The translations under genes and the position numbers were made by a program. The notes under the pieces are model-generated. The model saw only the letters and a program-made list of their open reading frames with translations. It searched no databases and was not told the DNA's origin. 64,000 nucleotides of DNA from Enterococcus_D entomosocium (GTDB taxonomy: Bacteria > Bacillota > Bacilli > Lactobacillales > Enterococcaceae), in assembly GCF_030441895.1 (NCBI RefSeq), contig NZ_JARJAS010000001.1. One strand, given 5' to 3'. The first letter of the stretch is position 1, and each line of letters begins with the position of its first letter. Of this stretch, positions 43,284-52,035 are shown piece after piece.

Positions 43284-43988
43284 ATGAGCGTTCATATCGA
43301 AGCAAAAGCAGGCGAGATCGCAGACAAAATCTTGTTACCAGGTGATCCACTGCGGGCAAAATATATTGCTGAAACATTTTTAGAAGACCCGATCTGTTAC
43401 AACAATGTTCGGGGAATGTTGGGCTATACAGGCGTTTATAAGGGCGAGCGGGTCTCTGTCCAAGGAACCGGCATGGGCATGCCTTCAGCGAGCATCTATG
43501 CCCATGAATTGATCAACTCTTACGGCGTGAAGAAATTGATTCGGGTCGGTACGTGTGGTGCCATCTCAAAAGATGTCCATGTGCGTGATCTTGTGATTGC
43601 CCAAGCGGCAGCAACAAGTTCCTCGATGGTGGCAAAAAACTTCCAAAGTTTCCATTTCCCACCAATCGCTGACTTTGCACTGCTGCGTAAAGCCTATGAT
43701 ACAGCGATTGAATCAGGATTTACGACCCACGTCGGCAACATCTTATCTGAAGATACCTTCTACAAAGATGACATGACGGAAACGTTACAGTTGGCAGACC
43801 TTGGAGTGATGGGTGTTGAGATGGAAGCCGCAGCCTTATACTATTTAGGGGCGAAATTCCACGTTCAAACCTTAGCGATCTGTACCGTCAGCGACCACAT
43901 CATCACTGGAGAAGAAACAACGCCAGAAGAAAGACAAACGACGTTTAACGACATGATCAAAGTTGGCTTAGAAACAGCGATCGCGTAA
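43284..43988 (+). CDS. deoD: Purine nucleoside phosphorylase, DeoD (hexameric) type
   Basis: 234 residues, normal for DeoD. KILLPGDPLRAKYIAETFL, YTGVYKGERVSVQGTGMG, EMEAAALYYLGA and the catalytic Asp in TVSDHI. Different fold family branch from the preceding gene, with broader base use including adenosine. Last gene of the salvage run. Confidence 0.96.
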   Translation: MSVHIEAKAGEIADKILLPGDPLRAKYIAETFLEDPICYNNVRGMLGYTGVYKGERVSVQGTGMGMPSASIYAHELINSYGVKKLIRVGTCGAISKDVHVRDLVIAQAAATSSSMVAKNFQSFHFPPIADFALLRKAYDTAIESGFTTHVGNILSEDTFYKDDMTETLQLADLGVMGVEMEAAALYYLGAKFHVQTLAICTVSDHIITGEETTPEERQTTFNDMIKVGLETAIA

Positions 43989-44025
43989 AAAAGATACCAC
44001 AGGATCGGTGCATGAACGATGCGAG

Positions 44026-44055
44026 GGCTGCTTGCTTTTGATAGAGCAAGCAGCC
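44026..44055 (+). other. Strong hairpin after deoD, no T-run
   Basis: GGCTGCTTGCT (44026-44036) pairs perfectly with AGCAAGCAGCC (44045-44055) around an 8-base loop. No immediate T-tract, so it may be a transcript-end stabiliser rather than a classic terminator. Confidence 0.55.
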
Positions 44056-44186
44056 AAATCGTATTGGTTTGCATGCAACCGAGAATGTGTTATCTTTTTT
44101 TGTTGGCAAAAAGCCACGAAGAAGCGTTGCACTTTTGCCAGAAAATGGTTTAATGAAAAGAAAAGGTGTAAAAAGGAGACGAGACA

Positions 44187-45374
44187 ATGAATAATTTTAC
44201 GTTTCATGTAACGACGGACATTCGTTTTGGGAAAGACCGTCTGAACGAATTGCCAGAAGTACTGAATACATTTGGAAAAAACGTCTTGCTAGTCTATGGT
44301 GGCGGCAGTATCAAGAAAAACGGCTTGTACGATGTAGTCATGGCGCAATTGACTGCCAACGGCAATCAAGTCACTGAATTGACTGGTGTCGATCCAAATC
44401 CACGAATCGAAACCGTTCGTCAAGGAGCCGCTCTTTGTCGTTCAGAAAAGATCGACGTTATTTTAGCTGTTGGCGGCGGTTCTGTAATTGATTGCAGCAA
44501 AGTGATTGCTGGGGCGGCTTGCAGTGAGCAAGAGCCTTGGGACTTAGTACTTTCCAGAAGCTATCAAGGACCAGCGATTCCATTAGTAACGATCTTGACC
44601 CTTGCGGCTACCGGCAGTGAAATGAATCGCGGCGCAGTGATCTCTAATCTAGAAACGAAACAAAAACTTGGCGTTCACGGACCCGAATTTTTACCGAAAG
44701 TATCCTTTTTAGATCCAACAACGACCTTTAGTGTCAGTCGTTATCAAACGGCTGCCGGTTCAGCGGATATCATGAGCCATCTGATTGAAAACTATTTCAG
44801 TAAAACAGAAGGAACAGATGTCCAAGACGGTGTAGCAGAAGGATTGCTAAAAGCAGTCATTAAAAATCTGCCCATCGCATTAAAGGATCCCTCGGACTAT
44901 GACGCACGGGCGAATTTGATGTGGGCGAGCACCTTAGCCTTAAATGGTTTGACTGGAAGCGGCAAGGGTGGTGCATGGTCTTGTCATGCGATGGAGCATG
45001 AGTTGAGTGCGTTTTATGACATTACCCATGGCATCGGCTTAGCGATCCTGACCCCACGCTGGATGCTTCATGTATTGAATGAAGAAACGGCGCCGAAATT
45101 TGCGCGTTTTGCCAGAGAAGTCTTTGGTGTCCAAGAAGCAGTGCCAGAATTAGCTGCCCGAATGGGGATTCAAAAACTGTATGACTTTTTTGCTTCTTGC
45201 GATATTCCGATGACTTTGCCAGAAGTGGGAATCGCCGATGACACTCATTTTGCTGAAATGGCGGCTCAAGCAGTTCAATTCAGCTCTATTGCAACAAATG
45301 CGTATGTACCGCTACAAGAAGAAGACGTGATCGCAATCTACCAAGATTCCTTGACTCCTTCAACCTATCTTTAA
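44187..45374 (+). CDS. Iron-containing alcohol dehydrogenase (butanol dehydrogenase type)
   Basis: 395 residues. Reduces aldehydes with NAD(P)H. NAD region VYGGGSIKKNGLYD and AVGGGSVIDCSKVIA. Metal ligands appear in SADIMSHLIENYF (Asp and His), SCHAMEHELSAFYDITHGIGLA (two His). Closest to the YugJ/BDH group. Possible link to acetaldehyde from DeoC next door is only inference. Confidence 0.88.
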   Translation: MNNFTFHVTTDIRFGKDRLNELPEVLNTFGKNVLLVYGGGSIKKNGLYDVVMAQLTANGNQVTELTGVDPNPRIETVRQGAALCRSEKIDVILAVGGGSVIDCSKVIAGAACSEQEPWDLVLSRSYQGPAIPLVTILTLAATGSEMNRGAVISNLETKQKLGVHGPEFLPKVSFLDPTTTFSVSRYQTAAGSADIMSHLIENYFSKTEGTDVQDGVAEGLLKAVIKNLPIALKDPSDYDARANLMWASTLALNGLTGSGKGGAWSCHAMEHELSAFYDITHGIGLAILTPRWMLHVLNEETAPKFARFAREVFGVQEAVPELAARMGIQKLYDFFASCDIPMTLPEVGIADDTHFAEMAAQAVQFSSIATNAYVPLQEEDVIAIYQDSLTPSTYL

Positions 45375-45380
45375 TCATTA

Positions 45381-45425
45381 AAAAGACCGTTCCTGCGACT
45401 TGGTTGTCGCGGAGCGGTCTGTTTA
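45381..45425. terminator. Bidirectional terminator
   Basis: AGACCG and CGGTCT close a stem with inner TGCGAC/GTCGCG, flanked by A- and T-rich ends, between the convergent alcohol dehydrogenase and SGNH hydrolase genes. Confidence 0.75.
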
Positions 45426-45426
45426 T

Positions 45427-46074
45427 TTACCCTTCAGAAGAAAAAGCCAAACGGGCCATTAGCTGATTCGCAATCAAGGCGTGTCCTGCAGGAGTAGGGT
45501 GCACACCGTCATCGCCTGTCAGTGCCTGTGGGGAGCTAGCGACGGATGCTTCGGCAAACAAGCCATCCAGCGGCAGCAGTTGACAATGAAAGGCGGCAGC
45601 TAAGCGACGAACGATTTGGATTTTCGGATCAAGATCGATCCGCCAGGTTTGGCGATCTTCAGGATATGGCAATACAAAAGGTTCCAGCAAGAAAATACGC
45701 GTGATCCCCTGTTGGGTCACTTGTTCCAGAATTTGACGGTAGGTTGCCTCAAAGGACGTTGCCGCAGCTTCTGAACCAAAATCGGGACCACCGGCATTGT
45801 GCCACGTGTCGTTGATCCCAATCATAAAGACCAAGACGTCAGGCGCTAATTGGAGGCAATCTTCTTGGAGACGGGCTAAGACATCGGCAGCTTTATTGCC
45901 GCCGATCCCGCGGTTATAAAAGGTAAAGCCCGCAGTGGGGAATTTCTCTGCCAGCTGATCGGCAACGAGACGGGCAAACCCATGTCCTAAATCGTGGGGG
46001 TCTTGGCGATCACGATCGCAATCTGTGATGCTGTCACCTAAAAATAAAACGGTATCATTTTTGACTAGTTTCAT
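45427..46074 (-). CDS. SGNH/GDSL family hydrolase
   Basis: 215 residues, no signal peptide. Block I FLGDSITDCD (Ser nucleophile), block II GIGGNKAADVL, block III FMIGINDTWH, block V DGVHPTPAGHALIA (Asp and His). An esterase or deacetylase acting on carbohydrate or lipid esters; substrate unknown. Ribosome site AAGGAG. Confidence 0.88.
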   Translation of the reverse strand: MKLVKNDTVLFLGDSITDCDRDRQDPHDLGHGFARLVADQLAEKFPTAGFTFYNRGIGGNKAADVLARLQEDCLQLAPDVLVFMIGINDTWHNAGGPDFGSEAAATSFEATYRQILEQVTQQGITRIFLLEPFVLPYPEDRQTWRIDLDPKIQIVRRLAAAFHCQLLPLDGLFAEASVASSPQALTGDDGVHPTPAGHALIANQLMARLAFSSEG

Positions 46075-46131
46075 AATAAGCTCCTTTCGAGTATGCCCTC
46101 AATTATAAAAGAGGGGGGAGAAAATGCCAAT

Positions 46132-46162
46132 AAAAAAACTGCCCTTTGGTTAAAAAGGGCAG
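46132..46162 (-). terminator. Terminator of gpmA
   Basis: On the minus strand CTGCCCTTT and AAAGGGCAG pair around a short loop, followed by seven T. Confidence 0.85.
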
Positions 46163-46175
46163 CGATAAGCGAGGC

Positions 46176-46862
46176 TTATAAGTAGTATTTTTTCGCAACA
46201 GTCAAATCATCGTTCAATTCATAAACAAGTGGTTGACCAGTTGGGATCTCAAGATCCATGATATCTTCGTCAGAAATACCTTCGATATGTTTTGCTAATG
46301 CACGTAGAGAGTTTCCGTGAGCCGCAACTAAGACAGTTTTGTCGTCTTTTAATGCTGGGGCGATTTCATCTTGCCAGAAAGGCAATGCACGTTCTAAAGT
46401 AACTTTTAAGTTTTCTCCACCAGGTACGTCGCGAGGGTCAAGCATTGCATAACGACGGTCGTTTGCAGCAGAACCTTCATCTGAAGCTTCCATCAATGGA
46501 GGTAAAACATCGTAAGAACGACGCCAGATGTGTACTTGTTCGTCACCGTATTTTTCAGCAGTTTCTTTTTTATTTAAACCTTGTAATTTACCGTAATGAC
46601 GTTCGTTTAAGCGCCATGATTTGATCGTTGGTACCCAAAGTTGATCAGAATATTCTAAAATGTAATTACAAGTTTTGATGGCACGAGTTAAAACAGATGT
46701 GTAAGCAACGTCAAATTCGATGCCTGCTTCTTTGATTTTACGTCCGCCTTCGATTGCTTCTTCGACACCTTCTGGCGCTAGATCAACATCAGCCCAACCG
46801 GTAAACTGGTTTAATTTGTTCCATTCGCTTAGTCCATGACGAGAAAATACTAATTTTGGCAT
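46176..46862 (-). CDS. gpmA: 2,3-bisphosphoglycerate-dependent phosphoglycerate mutase
   Basis: 228 residues from the ATG at 46862 with AGGAG upstream. LVFSRHGLSEWNKLNQFTG with the phospho-His, WRLNERHYGKLQGLNK, and VAAHGNSLRALAKH with the second His. Interconverts 3- and 2-phosphoglycerate in glycolysis. Single gene. Confidence 0.96.
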   Translation of the reverse strand: MPKLVFSRHGLSEWNKLNQFTGWADVDLAPEGVEEAIEGGRKIKEAGIEFDVAYTSVLTRAIKTCNYILEYSDQLWVPTIKSWRLNERHYGKLQGLNKKETAEKYGDEQVHIWRRSYDVLPPLMEASDEGSAANDRRYAMLDPRDVPGGENLKVTLERALPFWQDEIAPALKDDKTVLVAAHGNSLRALAKHIEGISDEDIMDLEIPTGQPLVYELNDDLTVAKKYYL

Positions 46863-46988
46863 GTAAAACTCTCCTTTAGATATTCGATATTTTTCTGAAA
46901 TTTTCAATTCCGTATTTATTGTACACTCTTTCTCAAAGAATTTCCATGGTTTTGGAGGAAAAGCTGGGGGAAAACGCCATTCTTAAGG

Positions 46989-47031
46989 AAAAACAAAAGG
47001 GGATCATTAAAAAGAGGACCGCTTTTGTTTC
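46989..47031 (-). terminator. Terminator of the recombinase gene
   Basis: AACAAAAG and CTTTTGTT arms with T-rich ends on either strand, just beyond the recombinase stop. Confidence 0.6.
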
Positions 47032-47056
47032 ATGCTGTTCTAGGGGGAGTCGACAA

Positions 47057-47638
47057 CTATGAACGTAACTTGTTCCATTCTTCTTCGGATAATTTTATGT
47101 ATTTATAGCATGTACCTACAGAAACACCGCATTTTTCAGAAATATATTGAATCGTTTCTTTTTTTTCGTAGTACAATTGACGGATTTTTTTAATCGTTTT
47201 TGGATCGATTTTTGGACGACCGCCAATTTTGCCTTTTTTGCGGGCTTTATTTAAGCCGACCAGCGTGCGCTCTTTGATGAGTGAGCGTTCCATGATCGCA
47301 AGTCCTTCCATTAAATTGAAGTAAACCTGTCCCATCGGACCGCGGGTATCGATTTGTTCTGCCAGTGAAACCAGATGAAGCTCTCGCTGTTTTAATAGAT
47401 CAGTGAGATCGGTCAGCTGTCTGGTCGTTTTCCCTAAACGATGCAGTTCCGTAACGACTAAGGTGTCGCCGGGCTGCATTTGTGCCACCACTGACTCCAA
47501 TGAATGATTTTCTTCACTTTCTTCCACGCTAAATGTCTCATGGAAAAATTCATGACACCCAAATTCTTCGAGCTTGTTTAATTGTTCACTTGTTGAGTTG
47601 TCGGTGATCGTTGAACGAGCATAGCCTATGATTTTCAT
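47057..47638 (-). CDS. Small serine recombinase (resolvase/invertase family)
   Basis: 193 residues from the ATG at 47638 (AGGAGGG upstream). Catalytic domain (about 1-135) begins MKIIGYARSTITDNS; Ser9 is the likely nucleophile, although the usual V before it (YARVS) is missing. VTELHRLGKTTRQL and SLAEQIDTRGPMGQ, MERSLIKERT follow the family. C-terminal HTH (about 145-185) with GGRPKIDP and ISEKCGVSVGTCYKYIK. It sits alone between gpmA and rpiA with no transposon genes or recognisable res site. Possibly a domesticated resolvase. Confidence 0.85.
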   Translation of the reverse strand: MKIIGYARSTITDNSTSEQLNKLEEFGCHEFFHETFSVEESEENHSLESVVAQMQPGDTLVVTELHRLGKTTRQLTDLTDLLKQRELHLVSLAEQIDTRGPMGQVYFNLMEGLAIMERSLIKERTLVGLNKARKKGKIGGRPKIDPKTIKKIRQLYYEKKETIQYISEKCGVSVGTCYKYIKLSEEEWNKLRS

Positions 47639-47748
47639 AAACCCTCCTACCTTTCCCTTTTTATTGAATGTATCATAATTATTTCTTAAATGATAGGGTA
47701 ATTTGCACAAAAAATAATAAAAATTAAGTCGATTGAAGAAAAATAACG

Positions 47749-47783
47749 AAAAAAAGAGAAGCATTATCGCTCCTCTTTTTTGT
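47749..47783 (-). terminator. Terminator of rpiA
   Basis: On the minus strand AGAGGAGC and GCTTCTCT pair around ATAAT-type loop with a T-run after. Confidence 0.75.
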
Positions 47784-47788
47784 TTCCT

Positions 47789-48463
47789 TTATCTAACGTG
47801 CTTGGTACTCGGTCCTTCAGGCAATCCGACAATGATCGTATGAACCATATCCAAAAACAGACCGTGTTCAACCACGCCCACTGTAGCATCTAATTCCTGT
47901 GCCAACTCAGTAGGAGCGGTGATCGTTTCTAGATGAAGATCGATGATGTAATTGCTGCAATCGGTTTTTAAAGGTTCGCCTTCTTCATTCAGACGCAGTT
48001 TTGGATGGTAGTTTTTCTTCTCGAACAGACGCAACAGCTGTTGGCTGCCATAAGGGATCACTTCCACTGGCAACGGGAAGGCACCAAGTGTTTCGACCAT
48101 TTTCGATTCATCAACGATCCACAAAACTTTTTTGGAGTTAGACGCCACGATTTTTTCGAATAAAAGGGCTGCACCGCCGCCTTTGATGCCATGATAATCC
48201 TTGCTGATCTCATCTGCACCGTCGATCGTTAGATCCACAGCGTCCACTTCATCGATGGTGCGAATCGGGATACCTAATCCTTCTGCTTGTTTTTTCGATG
48301 CCCAAGAAGTTGGGACACCAGTGATCGATAGACCTTCTTCTTTTACACGTCGACCCAGTTCTTCAATCATGTAGTAGGCTGTTGAGCCAGTGCCCAAGCC
48401 AACGACCATGCCATCTTTTACATAACTAGCCGCTTCAATGCCGACCATTTCTTTTAGGTTCAT
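47789..48463 (-). CDS. rpiA: Ribose 5-phosphate isomerase A
   Basis: 224 residues. VVGLGTGSTAYYMIEELG, DLTIDGADEISKDYHGIKGGGAALLFEKIVA (catalytic Asp and Glu region) and VVEHGLFLDMV. Interconverts ribose 5-phosphate and ribulose 5-phosphate, complementing the nucleoside salvage genes nearby. Confidence 0.96.
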   Translation of the reverse strand: MNLKEMVGIEAASYVKDGMVVGLGTGSTAYYMIEELGRRVKEEGLSITGVPTSWASKKQAEGLGIPIRTIDEVDAVDLTIDGADEISKDYHGIKGGGAALLFEKIVASNSKKVLWIVDESKMVETLGAFPLPVEVIPYGSQQLLRLFEKKNYHPKLRLNEEGEPLKTDCSNYIIDLHLETITAPTELAQELDATVGVVEHGLFLDMVHTIIVGLPEGPSTKHVR

Positions 48464-48575
48464 TTTCTTCCCGCCTTTTTTAAATAAATGCTTTGTCTCT
48501 ATTATATAGGAAGAAGCGCAAAATTTACGGATTTTTTCGTAACAGATTTCTTTTGAAAAAAGCTTAGGAGGATAC

Positions 48576-48604
48576 TTGACAGGTAAGAATAAGCATGATA
48601 TTCT
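48576..48604 (+). promoter_or_regulatory. str operon promoter
   Basis: TTGACA (48576-48581), 17 bases, TATTCT (48599-48604), about 165 bases before rpsL. The leader after it has a GTCTC/GAGAC hairpin near 48630 and a weak AATGCA/TGCATT hairpin followed by six T near 48675-48699, possibly an attenuator. Confidence 0.75.
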
Positions 48605-48767
48605 ATCAAAGGTGCTTTATCTACAGGTCTCTCGTTGGAGACGTGCTGACTGTCTATCAAAGCATAGTTGATATGAATGCAGAGAATGCATTATTTTTTA
48701 TCGCAAAAAAAGAACCACCTGGATGTGTGGGACTATAAAGCGAATCAAGGAAGGAGGACAACTAGGG

Positions 48768-49181
48768 ATGCCTACAATTAATCAATTAGTACGTAAACCT
48801 CGTAAATCCAAGGTTGAAAAATCAAATTCACCAGCATTGAACAAAGGATATAACAGTTTCAAGAAAGCTCAAACGAATGTTAACTCACCTCAAAAGCGTG
48901 GGGTAGCTACTCGTGTGGGAACTATGACACCGAAAAAACCGAACTCAGCTCTACGTAAATATGCGCGTGTTCGTTTGTCAAACTTGATTGAAGTGACAGC
49001 TTATATTCCAGGTATCGGACACAACTTACAAGAACACAGCGTGGTCTTGTTACGTGGTGGACGTGTAAAAGACTTACCAGGGGTACGTTACCATATCGTT
49101 CGTGGTGCATTGGATACTGCCGGTGTTAACGATCGTAAACAATCTCGTTCTAAATATGGTACAAAACGTCCTAAAGCTTAA
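48768..49181 (+). CDS. rpsL: 30S ribosomal protein S12
   Basis: 137 residues from the ATG at 48768 (AAGGAGG). TMTPKKPNSALRKYARVRL and GGRVKDLPGVRYHIVRG, decoding-centre loops. The lysines at 56 and 101, where streptomycin-resistance changes occur, are wild type. First gene of the str operon. Confidence 0.98.
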   Translation: MPTINQLVRKPRKSKVEKSNSPALNKGYNSFKKAQTNVNSPQKRGVATRVGTMTPKKPNSALRKYARVRLSNLIEVTAYIPGIGHNLQEHSVVLLRGGRVKDLPGVRYHIVRGALDTAGVNDRKQSRSKYGTKRPKA

Positions 49182-49251
49182 ACTTTAAGACAAACAGATC
49201 AAATGAATCTTATTTAAATCAGAACTGATATCTCGGAAGGAGGAGTTACGG

Positions 49252-49722
49252 ATGCCTCGTAAAGGTCCTGTTGCAAAACGTGATGTTTTACCAGATCCTA
49301 TTTATAACTCAAAATTAGTAACTCGTTTGATCAACCGTGTAATGGTTGATGGTAAACGCGGTGTTGCTGCAAATATTATCTACAATGCTTTTGGCATTAT
49401 CAAAGAATCTACAGGAAATGATCCATTGGAAGTTTTCGAACAAGCAATGAAAAACATTATGCCTGTATTGGAAGTTAAAGCTCGCCGTGTCGGTGGTTCT
49501 AACTACCAAGTACCAGTAGAAGTACGTCCTGAACGTCGTACAACTCTAGGTCTTCGTTGGGTGGTAAACTACGCTCGTTTGCGTGGCGAACACACAATGG
49601 AAGAACGTCTTGCAAAAGAAATCATGGATGCAGCAAACAACACTGGTGCTTCTGTGAAAAAACGCGAAGACACACACAAAATGGCGGAAGCCAACCGCGC
49701 ATTTGCTCACTATCGTTGGTAA
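49252..49722 (+). CDS. rpsG: 30S ribosomal protein S7
   Basis: 156 residues with GGAAGGAGGAG before ATG. MPRKGPVAKRDVLPDPIYNS, KARRVGGSNYQVPVEVRPER and the C-terminal AHYRW. Head protein of the small subunit. Confidence 0.98.
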   Translation: MPRKGPVAKRDVLPDPIYNSKLVTRLINRVMVDGKRGVAANIIYNAFGIIKESTGNDPLEVFEQAMKNIMPVLEVKARRVGGSNYQVPVEVRPERRTTLGLRWVVNYARLRGEHTMEERLAKEIMDAANNTGASVKKREDTHKMAEANRAFAHYRW

Positions 49723-49802
49723 GATCCTCACTGCTTTTTATTGGAAGGTACTGAGACAACCTTAGCTTAAGTTAAGTAAGAATGAGAGGGGAACAACCTA
49801 GA

Positions 49803-51887
49803 ATGGCAAGAGAATTTTCGCTAGAAAAAACTCGTAATATCGGGATCATGGCCCACGTTGACGCTGGTAAAACAACGACAACTGAACGTATCCTTTATTA
49901 CACAGGTAAAATCCATAAAATTGGTGAAACACATGAAGGTGCTTCTCAAATGGACTGGATGGAACAAGAACAAGAACGTGGGATCACAATCACTTCTGCT
50001 GCGACAACTGCGCAATGGAAAGAAAACCGCGTAAATATCATCGACACACCAGGACACGTGGACTTCACAATCGAAGTGCAACGTTCATTGCGTGTACTTG
50101 ATGGTGCTGTAACTGTGTTGGACTCACAATCAGGTGTAGAACCTCAAACAGAAACAGTTTGGCGTCAAGCGACAGATTACCGCGTACCACGTGTTGTATT
50201 CTGTAACAAAATGGACAAAATTGGTGCAGACTTCTTATACTCTGTATCAACTTTACATGATCGTTTACAAGCAAATGCTCACCCAATCCAATTACCAATT
50301 GGTGCGGAAGATGACTTTACTGGTATTATCGACTTAGTAAAAATGAAAGCTGAAATCTACACAAATGACTTAGGAACTGAAATCCAAGAGACTGAAATTC
50401 CTGAAGAATATGTAGAATTAGCTGAAGAATGGCGCGAAAAATTAATCGAAGCTGTTGCTGATACTGATGAAGAACTAATGATGAAATTCTTGGAAGGTGA
50501 AGAAATCACTGAAGAAGAATTGAAAGCTGGTATTCGTCAAGCAACATTGACTGTTGACTTTTTCCCTGTTCTTTGTGGATCTGCCTTTAAAAACAAAGGG
50601 GTTCAATTGATGTTGGATGCAGTCATCGACTACTTGCCTTCACCACTTGATGTTCCTGCGATTAAAGGGATCAATCCTAAAACAGACGAAGAAACTGATC
50701 GTCCGGCTGACGATGAAGCACCATTTGCTTCATTAGCATTTAAAGTAATGACTGACCCATTCGTAGGTCGTTTGACATTCTTCCGTGTGTATTCAGGTAT
50801 CTTGAACTCTGGATCATACGTATTGAATGCTTCAAAAGGCAAACGCGAACGTATCGGTCGTATCCTACAAATGCACGCCAACACACGTGCTGAAATCCAA
50901 ACAGTATACTCAGGCGATATCGCCGCTGCTGTTGGTTTGAAAGACACAACAACTGGGGATACACTATGTGATGAAAAATCACCAGTAATCCTTGAATCAA
51001 TCGAATTCCCAGAACCAGTTATCGAAGTCGCTGTTGAGCCTAAATCAAAAGCTGACCAAGATAAAATGGGGGTTGCTTTACAAAAACTTGCTGAAGAAGA
51101 TCCATCATTCCGTGTGGAAACAAACGCTGAAACAGGCGAAACTGTTATCGCTGGTATGGGAGAACTTCACTTGGACGTCTTAGTTGACCGTATGCGTCGC
51201 GAATTTAAAGTTGAAGCAAACGTAGGTGCGCCTCAAGTTTCTTATCGTGAAACATTCCGTGCAGCAACACAAGCGGAAGGTAAATTTGTACGTCAGTCTG
51301 GTGGTAAAGGTCAATACGGTCACGTATGGGTCGAATTTACACCAAACGAAGAAGGTAAAGGCTTCGAATTCGAAAACGCGATTGTCGGTGGTGTGGTTCC
51401 TCGTGAATACATCCCAGCAGTTGAAAAAGGACTTGAAGACTCAATGGCGAACGGTGTCTTAGCCGGTTACCCATTAGTAGACATCAAAGCAAAACTTTAT
51501 GATGGTTCATACCATGATGTCGATTCAAGTGAAACTGCCTTCCGTGTTGCAGCTTCTATGGCTTTACGTGCTGCAGCGAAGAAAGCAAATCCAGTAATTC
51601 TTGAACCAATGATGAAAGTAGTTATCACTGTACCAGAAGATTACTTAGGTGATGTTATGGGTCACGTAACTGCTCGTCGTGGACGCGTAGAAGGAATGGA
51701 AGCACACGGTAACTCACAAATCGTGAACGCAATCGTGCCATTAGCTGAAATGTTTGGTTACGCAACGACACTTCGTTCATCAACACAAGGTCGCGGTACG
51801 TTCATGATGACATTTGATCACTATGAAGATGTACCAAAATCTGTTCAAGAAGAAATCATCAAGAAAAACGGCGGCAAAGCTGAATAA
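49803..51887 (+). CDS. fusA: Elongation factor G
   Basis: 694 residues from the ATG at 49803. P-loop AHVDAGKTTTTERILYY, switch region QERGITITSAATT, DTPGHVDFTIE, CNKMDKIGADF, and the domain IV-V stretch ending MTFDHYEDVPKSV. Drives translocation. Complete. Confidence 0.98.
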   Translation: MAREFSLEKTRNIGIMAHVDAGKTTTTERILYYTGKIHKIGETHEGASQMDWMEQEQERGITITSAATTAQWKENRVNIIDTPGHVDFTIEVQRSLRVLDGAVTVLDSQSGVEPQTETVWRQATDYRVPRVVFCNKMDKIGADFLYSVSTLHDRLQANAHPIQLPIGAEDDFTGIIDLVKMKAEIYTNDLGTEIQETEIPEEYVELAEEWREKLIEAVADTDEELMMKFLEGEEITEEELKAGIRQATLTVDFFPVLCGSAFKNKGVQLMLDAVIDYLPSPLDVPAIKGINPKTDEETDRPADDEAPFASLAFKVMTDPFVGRLTFFRVYSGILNSGSYVLNASKGKRERIGRILQMHANTRAEIQTVYSGDIAAAVGLKDTTTGDTLCDEKSPVILESIEFPEPVIEVAVEPKSKADQDKMGVALQKLAEEDPSFRVETNAETGETVIAGMGELHLDVLVDRMRREFKVEANVGAPQVSYRETFRAATQAEGKFVRQSGGKGQYGHVWVEFTPNEEGKGFEFENAIVGGVVPREYIPAVEKGLEDSMANGVLAGYPLVDIKAKLYDGSYHDVDSSETAFRVAASMALRAAAKKANPVILEPMMKVVITVPEDYLGDVMGHVTARRGRVEGMEAHGNSQIVNAIVPLAEMFGYATTLRSSTQGRGTFMMTFDHYEDVPKSVQEEIIKKNGGKAE

Positions 51888-51942
51888 TTGATGGAAGTAT
51901 AGGAAATTAAGTAAAAAGCTATATTTTTTTCTGAGTTTCGTG

Positions 51943-51984
51943 TACAATATTATCGATGATAAGGGATGGGGAGCTGCGGCTCCC
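51943..51984 (+). promoter_or_regulatory. Possible tuf promoter and leader hairpin
   Basis: TACAAT at 51943-51948 is a fair -10 without a clear -35. GGGAGC (51969-51974) and GCTCCC (51979-51984) form a compact hairpin in the leader before tuf. Confidence 0.4.
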
Positions 51985-52035
51985 TACCTATCAAATATAA
52001 AAAATAAACTGCATTTTTAGGAGGAACATTTTAAA

